Source of the DNA: Rubritalea squalenifaciens DSM 18772
GTDB taxonomy: Bacteria > Verrucomicrobiota > Verrucomicrobiia > Verrucomicrobiales > Akkermansiaceae
Reading direction: 5' to 3'
Length of the DNA stretch: 64,000 nt
Assembly: GCF_900141815.1 (NCBI RefSeq)
Contig: NZ_FQYR01000003.1
Location: forward strand, 62,001 to 126,000
Shown: piece by piece, positions 1 through 6,543 of the stretch
How the letters are laid out: every line of letters starts with the position of its first letter
How positions within the stretch are numbered: position 1 is the stretch's first letter
Made by a program: the position numbers and the translations under genes
Notes under the pieces: model-generated
Told to the model about the DNA's origin: nothing
Databases searched by the model: none
The model's input: the letters and a program-made list of their open reading frames with translations, nothing else

Positions 1-124
1 TGATCTGGTATGGGCTCCTTTGCTTCTCCTTGTAGTAGAAGCTGCTCTCACTGAGTCCCAGGTAGCGGCATGCCCTGCGGCAACTGCACAGCCCGGATTG
101 GGAAACCTCCCGGACCGCCCGTCT
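1..124 (-). CDS. IS3-family transposase OrfB, 5' portion (partial)
   Basis: Forty-one codons remain open to the window edge and include the segment YLGLSESSFYYKEKQRSPYQ. This matches the N-terminal HTH_21-like region that precedes the DDE catalytic core of IS3-family OrfB. The catalytic core would lie left of the window. The frame is offset from orfA by +1 (equivalently -2), whereas programmed -1 slippage on the A6G run at the end of orfA is usual in this family. The copy may therefore carry a one-base indel. Confidence 0.7.
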
Positions 125-125
125 C

Positions 126-392
126 TCACCACTTTTTTGCGTTCACGTGCTCCAGCACCTTGATGTTCAGAAGTTGCTCCGCGACAATCTTCTTCAGCTC
201 GGTGTTCTCCTTCTCTAGTTCCCGCAGACGCTTCGCGTCCGCGACCTCCATCCTGCCATATTTCCGCTTCCATCGGTAGTAGGTCTTGTCGCTGATGTTG
301 TGGTCCTTGCAGACCTGGCGTACCGTCTTGCCGCCATCAGCCTCCCTTAGTATTCCTATGATCTGCTCTTCAGAGTGTGTCTGTTTCTGCAT
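126..392 (-). CDS. IS3-family transposase OrfA
   Basis: This 88-residue protein is the DNA-binding half of an IS3-family transposase. An N-terminal helix-turn-helix (residues about 8-45, with the segment KDHNISDKTYYRWKRKYG) is followed by a heptad-rich leucine-zipper-like helix (about 52-85, with LRELEKENTELKKIVAEQ). Length and order are typical of the group. It ends in a run of six A then G just before the stop, the usual position for programmed frameshifting into orfB. It is probably transcribed from a promoter near the IS end at 452. Confidence 0.9.
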   Translation of the reverse strand: MQKQTHSEEQIIGILREADGGKTVRQVCKDHNISDKTYYRWKRKYGRMEVADAKRLRELEKENTELKKIVAEQLLNIKVLEHVNAKKW

Positions 393-430
393 TGTATTCT
401 CTTTCGTTCATACAATGTCTGACATCTTAT

Positions 431-452
431 GCACTCCAGATCTTCGGGGTCA
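431..452 (-). repeat. Putative terminal inverted repeat of the IS3 element
   Basis: The minus strand from 452 reads TGACCCCGAAGATCTGGAGT, placed about 40 bp outside the orfA start and beginning with TGA as IS3-family ends do. The partner repeat is outside the window, so this boundary is inferred. Confidence 0.45.
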
Positions 453-461
453 GATCAGAAA

Positions 462-1523
462 TCAGTGACTAGCCTCTATATAGAGTGCAAACTTATCGGG
501 ATTGCTCGATAGATGCGCAATCCGCATTTCTGAATCCAGAGAAGCTAAGGAGGGGCTTCCATGGCCAAATCGAGTAATTTCTACTCTTCTGAATCCTGCT
601 TGATGAAGACTTTTTTCCAATGTGATGCTGTCATAGGCTGCCTTGTGGCCGATTAGACGTGTTAGCGTGTCTCCTCCACCGAAATAGTCCATGGTTAGCT
701 CGAGGTTGGAAAGGTGAGTCGGCCACTCCTTCCAAATCTTTTTAACTTCTTCAAAGTATGTGCAGTCATCGGTAGCGTAGGCGTATAGCCATTTTTTAGC
801 ATCGGGGACAACAATACGAATTTTTCCTTCAGGGAGCAGGCACCGTTTTGCTTGCCTGAGGATGTCCAAGCCTACATCTCTGTCAAAGTGTTCTAACACA
901 TGCCCCATGTAGATGTATTGTACCGATTCGCTCTGGAAGGGCCATGGTTGCCTGATATCACAGCGTAGATCCGCATTTGGTGAGACGTCGACGGATGTCC
1001 ATTCGTTTATTCGGGATGATCCTGCACCGATGTTGAGTTTCAATGGTGAGTGATCCAGATGTGGATTAGCAATAGAAGAAGGAAGACTTTCTTTTAGGTT
1101 GGTATCTTCTAATATTAATTGTAACAGTCTAAGAAGAAGTTGATCGAGGTATGTTTCTCCGGGGAGTGAGTTGTGCTGATAGAGTTTTGTTTCCAGAGAT
1201 TCGAGAATGACGGAAATTAATTGAAGATGTCTGGAAAAGGGGCTGGGGGTAGATCGGGTGGTATCATCATTGACCAAAATTTCAGCATGGATGATTTTCT
1301 CTACAAATGCCTCTGTATTTTCTGCTAGCAGAAGGTTTAGTTTTCTAGTGATCTCTTGCTGGGTATTTTCTCCAGACAAACTGGAAATTATCTCTCTGAG
1401 TCCATCTATGTCGCTGGTAGCGATCCCCTTTCCTTGCGATCCGTATAACTCTAACAAACCAGCCTCTAGCCTTACACGAAAGTGAGGAGACAGTGTCCAA
1501 TGCTGAGAGTGGTTTGATGACAT
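462..1523 (-). CDS. Class I SAM-dependent methyltransferase
   Basis: A 353-residue protein. Residues 162-170 (KLNIGAGSS) form the SAM-binding motif I. They are followed by an acidic strand at 178-190, MGHVLEHF at 206-213 and RIVVPD at 236-241, the pattern of small-molecule or peptide methyltransferases of the Methyltransf_11 type. About 150 N-terminal residues precede the fold and I do not recognise them; they could bind the substrate. It starts 3 bp after the stop of the cNMP-methyltransferase gene and is the last gene of the leftward arm of the peptide cluster, so it is probably a tailoring enzyme. The acceptor atom cannot be read from sequence. Confidence 0.8.
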   Translation of the reverse strand: MSSNHSQHWTLSPHFRVRLEAGLLELYGSQGKGIATSDIDGLREIISSLSGENTQQEITRKLNLLLAENTEAFVEKIIHAEILVNDDTTRSTPSPFSRHLQLISVILESLETKLYQHNSLPGETYLDQLLLRLLQLILEDTNLKESLPSSIANPHLDHSPLKLNIGAGSSRINEWTSVDVSPNADLRCDIRQPWPFQSESVQYIYMGHVLEHFDRDVGLDILRQAKRCLLPEGKIRIVVPDAKKWLYAYATDDCTYFEEVKKIWKEWPTHLSNLELTMDYFGGGDTLTRLIGHKAAYDSITLEKSLHQAGFRRVEITRFGHGSPSLASLDSEMRIAHLSSNPDKFALYIEASH

Positions 1524-1526
1524 GAA

Positions 1527-2615
1527 TCAATCTATGTTTTGAGCAAGTAGGACCGTGCGACTATCGATCCAGCTGGGTTCACCGTTTTCCCATTCAACAC
1601 CCAGGGCTGTTTGTGCGGAAACTGTAGCGTTACGAAGTATGTCTAGGCAAGCTTTGCCGCGAAGATTGGCATTCGGGCGACTGGATAGACTGCGTTGAAT
1701 TTGAGTGCTGTGATTAGATTTGACTGTAAATTTGTTAGAATGGAGAAGTTTTTCCCACTGCTCTGGAGTGTAGCTTTGTATGGCTGTTGTTGCTAAGGTT
1801 TCCTCTAGTTGATCAAACAGTGCTCTGCCTTGCTCGTTTTCTGGAGGAGATACATCGACGAGCAGTATATAGGCACCTTTCTTACAGACTCTTTTAATTT
1901 CCTTAAGAACAGCTAATGTGTCAGTAATTTCGTGCAGGGATAATCGTGCTGCCACCAAGTCAAAAGAATCGTTTTCAAATGGCAGATTGCAAATGTCACC
2001 TTCTACCAAAGTATAACGATCATTGTGGCCTAGCCAGTCTAGCATTTCTCCCGCTTTTTTTAGAGATGTGCCGTCTAGGTCTACCAATTTCAATGTGCGA
2101 CTATGGTCTAATAGTTGGAGGGTAAAACGACCACCGCCTGCTCCCAGATCCAAGCAGTTTTCTACGGACATAGGGGTTAGTAGCTTGGCTACTATGTGGA
2201 GATCTGGTGGAAATAGGTCTTTTCTTTTACAAGGATATTCGGAGTATGGATATTCGTATAGAATGAAGTGATCTAGTATATTGTTAGCTTTTAGCAGGCT
2301 TTTTGGAAAGGCCAATACGGCCCCCTTGCTTGCGAGAGTGACACTGTGATGTGTGGTGCAAGCTCCAATGACATGGCCAGCAGCCGGAAACGATTGTGAC
2401 GTAAGATTCCCGGCATCATGTAGCCGGCAGCAGCCTTCTACAATGATGAAAACCATATCCGAATCATGCGATTGTGCTGTTAACAATGAGCCGGCTGGAA
2501 GGAGCTGTGCGAAGATGTGTTTATAAATCTTTGCTTTTGTCTCTGGGGAGATCCCGGTCAGAACTGGAATGGAATCCAGATCCCCCATGAATGATTCTCT
2601 GGTCTCGGCGGTCAT
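1527..2615 (-). CDS. Cyclic-nucleotide-binding-like domain fused to SAM methyltransferase
   Basis: This 362-residue protein has two parts. Residues about 15-110 resemble a cNMP-binding beta-roll (LLPAGSLL near 38-45, VFIIVEGCCRL near 55-65), although the phosphate-binding cassette is not canonical. Residues about 145-300 are a class I methyltransferase with LDLGAGGG at 155-162, VDLDG at 178-182 and EGDICNLPF at 205-213. It lies between the JmjC oxygenase (13 bp upstream) and the second methyltransferase (3 bp downstream), so all three are probably co-transcribed. The fusion suggests either an allosterically gated tailoring enzyme or reuse of the roll as a peptide-binding module. The second idea is speculation. 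Confidence 0.75.
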   Translation of the reverse strand: MTAETRESFMGDLDSIPVLTGISPETKAKIYKHIFAQLLPAGSLLTAQSHDSDMVFIIVEGCCRLHDAGNLTSQSFPAAGHVIGACTTHHSVTLASKGAVLAFPKSLLKANNILDHFILYEYPYSEYPCKRKDLFPPDLHIVAKLLTPMSVENCLDLGAGGGRFTLQLLDHSRTLKLVDLDGTSLKKAGEMLDWLGHNDRYTLVEGDICNLPFENDSFDLVAARLSLHEITDTLAVLKEIKRVCKKGAYILLVDVSPPENEQGRALFDQLEETLATTAIQSYTPEQWEKLLHSNKFTVKSNHSTQIQRSLSSRPNANLRGKACLDILRNATVSAQTALGVEWENGEPSWIDSRTVLLAQNID

Positions 2616-2628
2616 AAGATTGAATTGA

Positions 2629-3753
2629 TCATGACGAAGGTAGAATTTCCAGTAGACCTAGTTTCACCAGTTCTTGTGCGAAAATCAGGCGTTCTTCTAG
2701 TGCGAGTAACGGTATTTCATGAATAAGAAAAGACCGTTGCTTCTCAAGAAAGAACCAGACAGGCTTCAAGTCGCCGCTGACTGGAATCAATTGCTTGTGG
2801 GCAAGAAACATTAGGCAGCCTTTCCAAGTAATAAGTTTGGGAGAGATGTTTGGGCGCCATTGTAATGCCGAAGTGTCCTTCAGGCTCGCTAGCTGGTTGA
2901 TAGTTTCCAAGAAACGCCCTGGTGCAGGGATGAGGGACTCTTGGCGTCTAATTTCCATCAGGGTGTGCATTTCGGAATAATCAGAATCACTCAAGCTGAT
3001 GTGAGATAAAGGTGCGGTTGGCGCGTAGTGTGTTTTTCCATCTGCGTTCTCTAGACTGCTTTTAAATACTGCGAGAGAGTTGATCTCAGCTTGGGATGGG
3101 TAAATATATCCCAAGGACAAATGAACTGACGCCTGCTCGCTTGTGCGGCCTTCGTGAGGTACCCCCTTAGGCAGAAAGAGAAATTCTTTGCTTTTTAATA
3201 AAGTATGGAGTGCTGGGGGGGCGGTGGATGATTGAGAGTTGTTTGTCCTTTGTGATGTTTTGAAGACTGCTGACTGGATATCCGACATGAGCGTGGTTTC
3301 AAGAGGGAGATCTGAGACTTGAGGGTAAGTGTTCCACTGTTTCTCTCCATAGGTCTGAAGTATGAGAACATCATGATTATCTATGTGCCTTTTGAAGCCA
3401 GCGGCATTTGGTGGCGTGATGTAGGCGTTCACTCTTATTTCGACCCCTAAATGATTTCCTACAGCGCCTGCCAGCCGAGCTATAGCAGGAATACGACGGT
3501 GGAGGGAGCGAAGAATGAGAGTGGATCCATTGGAGAAATCCTTATATGCATCTTCGGCTGTTAGCTTGGTTAGTTCTTTGGCAGGGTTGGGGTGTTTTAC
3601 GCTTTTTACGCAGTCTTCAGGAAAGGGAGCTGAGGCAAACAGGTATTCTTCCACTTCGTTGAGGCCAAATTCGACCTGTAGGAGCTCTTGGTCAACAGGC
3701 TGATGTACAACTTCCATATTAGAAAAAGCTGATTTTAAGGTATCAACGATCAT
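2629..3753 (-). CDS. JmjC/cupin_4-type Fe(II)/2-oxoglutarate oxygenase
   Basis: A 374-residue protein with the cupin_4 (YcfD/MINA53-like) pattern. The iron ligands H123-x-D125 occur in GFKRHIDNHDVLILQ and the distal ligand H200 in LPKGVPH. K137 in GEKQW is in the place expected for the 2-oxoglutarate side. Known members hydroxylate side chains of ribosomal proteins. Here the neighbours are a LanB dehydratase, two methyltransferases and a carbamoyltransferase, so hydroxylation of a small peptide is more likely, and the new hydroxyl could be the site for carbamoylation. The C-terminal 150 residues resemble the winged-helix tail of the family. It is the first large gene of the leftward arm. Confidence 0.8.
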   Translation of the reverse strand: MIVDTLKSAFSNMEVVHQPVDQELLQVEFGLNEVEEYLFASAPFPEDCVKSVKHPNPAKELTKLTAEDAYKDFSNGSTLILRSLHRRIPAIARLAGAVGNHLGVEIRVNAYITPPNAAGFKRHIDNHDVLILQTYGEKQWNTYPQVSDLPLETTLMSDIQSAVFKTSQRTNNSQSSTAPPALHTLLKSKEFLFLPKGVPHEGRTSEQASVHLSLGYIYPSQAEINSLAVFKSSLENADGKTHYAPTAPLSHISLSDSDYSEMHTLMEIRRQESLIPAPGRFLETINQLASLKDTSALQWRPNISPKLITWKGCLMFLAHKQLIPVSGDLKPVWFFLEKQRSFLIHEIPLLALEERLIFAQELVKLGLLEILPSS

Positions 3754-3839
3754 GAGGTTATAACATTATTAATGTGAGAGGTGCAGATGAAGTGATCATT
3801 GGCTGGTGAAAGGCCTGCTTGTAACGGTCGACAAATCAT
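3750..3839 (-). CDS. 29-codon small open frame overlapping the oxygenase start (doubtful)
   Basis: This open frame starts immediately after the TAG that ends the 38-codon peptide, in the same frame, and its TGA overlaps the ATG of the oxygenase gene (ATGA). The product would carry two Cys and several Ser/Thr residues, which suits a substrate of a LanB dehydratase. No ribosome-binding site is visible, and a frame this short can arise by chance. It could be translated only by coupling or by stop-codon readthrough. Listed because of its position. Confidence 0.2.
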   Translation of the reverse strand: MICRPLQAGLSPANDHFICTSHINNVITS

Positions 3840-3956
3840 CTAGCCTACATCGACAATGGGGTTATCAGGTGCCTCTTGGATTTCGTCAATAGAAACCCAG
3901 TTAATTTGTTTTTGAGAGGCGGATAATAAGTTGTTATGGGGTGACAATGTTGACAT
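3840..3956 (-). CDS. Candidate precursor peptide, 38 residues
   Basis: A short leftward frame beginning MSTLSPHNNLLSASQ and ending APDNPIVDVG. An AGAGGAG ribosome-binding sequence lies about 11 bases upstream of the ATG, which is stronger than for most genes here. It stands first in the leftward arm, before a peptide-oxygenase-like gene and two methyltransferases, and is divergent from the LanB arm, which is where a RiPP precursor would be expected. It has five Ser/Thr in the first 14 residues and no Cys, so lanthionine rings could not form. The DN pair near the C-terminus is a plausible target for an Asn/Asp hydroxylase. No homologue is known to me. Confidence 0.45.
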   Translation of the reverse strand: MSTLSPHNNLLSASQKQINWVSIDEIQEAPDNPIVDVG

Positions 3957-3995
3957 GCTGAAGTGTACTCCTCTGATTGATCCATGCTAAATCAA

Positions 3996-4024
3996 TTGAA
4001 AACCGCTGTTAGTCAAACCATAAT
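3996..4024 (+). promoter_or_regulatory. Candidate sigma70-type promoter for the rightward cluster arm
   Basis: TTGAAA at 3996-4001 and CATAAT at 4019-4024 are separated by exactly 17 bp. Transcription would begin near 4031 and leave an 80-base leader before the SRPBCC gene at 4115. Confidence 0.45.
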
Positions 4025-4114
4025 ACAGAATCGTGATGATCTCCTTTTCCCTTGACTGTTGAGGTGATATTGGCTGTTCTAACGACTGTTTAATAAACGT
4101 TGTTTAGTTAGAAT

Positions 4115-4753
4115 ATGAAAACAGATTGTAAGAAAATCGTTACGTTGCCGCTGCCATTGGATCAAGCCATGCAGTTGCTGGTTGAGAGTGCTACCGTCGC
4201 CACATGGTTCGGTGCTGATAGAGCTGAAGTCGAACCAGAAAAGGGTGGAAGGTATGAAATCTTCTGGCAAACAGACGGTGAATATGATTCTACTGGCGAA
4301 TGCCGCATTGAGTCCATTGATGAGAACTCTCTTGTCATCCAATGGAGAGGTCCAGACAAGCATGCACATTTTGCAGGTCTTGAGAAGCCAGGCTCTTCTA
4401 AAGTTTCTTTCCACTTGGAATGTGATGGTGAAGTAACTGTATTGATCATCACACACTCTGGCCTAAGTGAAAGCCCGGATGCTGAGAAGGCTATAGCTTA
4501 CTACAATGAGCGCTGGAAAATCTGGGGTCACAATCTGGAGCTGGTAGGAACAATCCGTGCCAAACTTATCTCAGCCCAAGAAATTGCGAAGAAAATAATC
4601 AGAGACAAAGACGTGTCTATTGAAGACTTGGACTTCGTGCCAAAACCAGCCGGAGGTTTGCGTAAACGTTTTGATTTCTCAGACATCAGCTTGAATACCG
4701 GAGAACTGTTTGGCGACCCGACAGTGATGAAAAACGTAGTGGATCAAGCATAG
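4115..4753 (+). CDS. SRPBCC (AHSA1-like) domain protein with a 60-residue C-terminal tail
   Basis: Of 212 residues, the first 150 or so form an SRPBCC/AHSA1-type helix-grip fold (ATVATWFGADRAEVEPEKGG, YEIFWQTDGEY, ending WKIWGHNLELV), which usually binds a hydrophobic ligand. The last 60 residues are not part of that fold. They include a basic/acidic helix followed by RKRFDFSDISLNTGELF, which resembles the F-N-L-D type recognition box of class I lanthipeptide leaders. After the box come Ser/Thr residues but no Cys. It is the first gene of the arm that ends in LanB. It may be a tailoring enzyme or carrier, or an unusually large leader with a short core; the sequence does not decide. Confidence 0.65.
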   Translation: MKTDCKKIVTLPLPLDQAMQLLVESATVATWFGADRAEVEPEKGGRYEIFWQTDGEYDSTGECRIESIDENSLVIQWRGPDKHAHFAGLEKPGSSKVSFHLECDGEVTVLIITHSGLSESPDAEKAIAYYNERWKIWGHNLELVGTIRAKLISAQEIAKKIIRDKDVSIEDLDFVPKPAGGLRKRFDFSDISLNTGELFGDPTVMKNVVDQA

Positions 4754-4775
4754 TTTACTTATAAACAGTTGAGCT

Positions 4776-6530
4776 ATGTTTGTACTGGGACTTTCCTCTT
4801 TTTTCCATAATTCGGCAGCGGCCCTTTTCAAAGATGGGGTTCTCATTGCAGCTGCAGAAGAAGAGAGATTCAGCAGGATCAAGTTTGATCCGTCTTTCCC
4901 AGATAACGCTATCACATACTGTTTAGAGGCGGCAGGGATATCTCCGAGAGGTCTTGATTGTATTGCGTACTTCGAGCTCCCTGAAGAGAGAACTGCCCGC
5001 CTTTATTCAGGAGGTGTGGACGGTGGACCTGTTGCTAGAGATGCTTTGCTGGAGGGACACCATTTCCCTGGGCCTGAAGATTATATCAGGAAACGCCTCT
5101 TTTTTGACGGGGACTTCAAATGTTATAGTCACCACCTTAGCCATGCAGCTTACTCTGTGTACGCCAGCGGGTACCCATCGGCAGCCGTTTTAGTTGCTGA
5201 CTCTGTGGGGACCTGGCACACATCGGCTGTTTTCGATTATCAAAACAATACTTTTAACCTGAAGGATGCAATAGAGTACCCAGATTCTCTGGGGTTATTT
5301 TATTCCGCAATTACCTCTTATCTCGGATTTGCGGTCAATTCCGACGAGTATAAGGTTATGGGGCTGGCTCCTTATGGGGAGTATTGTCCTGAGATAGACC
5401 GGGCCTTAAGTCGCATGATAAAGTTGGGCAGCGATGGAGCTTTTTCACTGAATCCTTTGTTTTTTGATTTCAGACGCCAACTTTACAGCGAGTCTCTCAC
5501 AGACTTGTTGAAGATTGAACCTAGGTTGCCCGGGGAAATGCTTACCCAGCAACATAAGAATTTAGCAAAGTGTACGCAGCTTGTCCTTCAGAAAACCATG
5601 TTGGCTTTAGCTCGCAAGGCCCGGAGAGTAACATCGCAAGAAAATTTATGCATGGGTGGAGGTGTGGCACTGAATTGTGTATCAAATTCACACATACGGA
5701 ACGAAGCTGGATTCAAGAATGTTTTTGTGCCTCCGGGTTCAGGTGATGCAGGCTCTGCTATTGGTGCGGCTGCTCTCGCCTCTCTGGAGTATGGGTATGA
5801 ATGGCCGGAGAATAGAATCCGTTGTGATCTAGGCCCTAGTTACTCGTCTTCGAATATCTCCAAGCTGCTTAAGCAGCAGAATATCAAATTCGAAGTTTAT
5901 GGGGAAGATGAGTTGCCCAAAGTGGTTAGCCAGTTGCTGGTAGACCATCAAATAGTGGGCTGGTTCCAGGGGGGAATGGAATTTGGGCCCAGAGCTTTGG
6001 GCCACCGCAGCATACTAGCCGACCCTCGTACCTCAGAGATGAGAGACAAGCTCAATCTGGCTATTAAAAAAAGAGAGGGTTTTAGACCATTTGCTCCAGT
6101 AATGTTAAGTTCCAAGGTGAAAGATTTTTTTGTGGATGATGCTGCCGATCCTTTCATGACTTTCATTACAAGAGTAAAAAAGCCGAAGAGCCTTGGTGCA
6201 GTGACTCACTGTGATGGGTCAGCCAGATTACAGACCTTGGACGATACAGAGGAATCTAGGATTGTTAGGTTATTAGAGGAATTCGAAAGGAATACAGGAA
6301 TCCCATGTTTGCTAAATACCTCGTTTAACTTATCAGGAGAGCCTATAGTGTGTAGCCCTTTAGATGCCTTGTTGTGTTTTAGAGAAAGTGGTATGGATGT
6401 ACTTGTCTTGGAGAACCATGTGATTGTCAGGAATAGCTGTTCTCCAGATCTTATGTCCAGTGGCAAAGATCACTTGCAGTATTCTAGGGAGCTCAGACCA
6501 TTCCTCTCTGACACTTACTCGTTCGGATAA
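4776..6530 (+). CDS. Carbamoyltransferase, NodU/CmcH/TobZ family
   Basis: A 584-residue protein, the usual length for the family. The N-terminal Kae1-like half begins GLSSFFHNSAAAL, has EEERFSR near 29-34, HHLSHAA at 119-125 (metal-binding histidines) and ADSVG at 141-145. The C-terminal YrdC-like half has FGPRALGHRSILADPR and FRPFAPVML. Members form carbamoyl-adenylate from carbamoyl phosphate and ATP and move the carbamoyl group to a hydroxyl of a natural product. It follows the SRPBCC gene by 22 bp. In this cluster the acceptor hydroxyl could be a Ser/Thr or one made by the JmjC-type oxygenase; this is inference. Confidence 0.9.
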   Translation: MFVLGLSSFFHNSAAALFKDGVLIAAAEEERFSRIKFDPSFPDNAITYCLEAAGISPRGLDCIAYFELPEERTARLYSGGVDGGPVARDALLEGHHFPGPEDYIRKRLFFDGDFKCYSHHLSHAAYSVYASGYPSAAVLVADSVGTWHTSAVFDYQNNTFNLKDAIEYPDSLGLFYSAITSYLGFAVNSDEYKVMGLAPYGEYCPEIDRALSRMIKLGSDGAFSLNPLFFDFRRQLYSESLTDLLKIEPRLPGEMLTQQHKNLAKCTQLVLQKTMLALARKARRVTSQENLCMGGGVALNCVSNSHIRNEAGFKNVFVPPGSGDAGSAIGAAALASLEYGYEWPENRIRCDLGPSYSSSNISKLLKQQNIKFEVYGEDELPKVVSQLLVDHQIVGWFQGGMEFGPRALGHRSILADPRTSEMRDKLNLAIKKREGFRPFAPVMLSSKVKDFFVDDAADPFMTFITRVKKPKSLGAVTHCDGSARLQTLDDTEESRIVRLLEEFERNTGIPCLLNTSFNLSGEPIVCSPLDALLCFRESGMDVLVLENHVIVRNSCSPDLMSSGKDHLQYSRELRPFLSDTYSFG

Positions 6531-6543
6531 AAATCTAAAACGT

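Larger units (their letters stand above)
1..452 (-). mobile_element. IS3-family insertion sequence, one end (cut by window edge)
   Basis: The leftward orfA and the start of orfB identify an IS3-family element. Its outer end is probably at 452, where a minus-strand end starting TGACCCCGAAGATCTGG has the TGA... form usual for this family. The other end lies outside the window, so the paired inverted repeat and the target duplication cannot be checked. The end lies only about 10 bp beyond the stop codon of the neighbouring methyltransferase, so the element borders the peptide-tailoring cluster without interrupting it. Confidence 0.75.

Noticed and set aside
6424-6543. Upstream start for the SGNH hydrolase
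   Set aside because: It would overlap the carbamoyltransferase by more than 100 bp, and the added residues do not belong to the SGNH or TPR regions.
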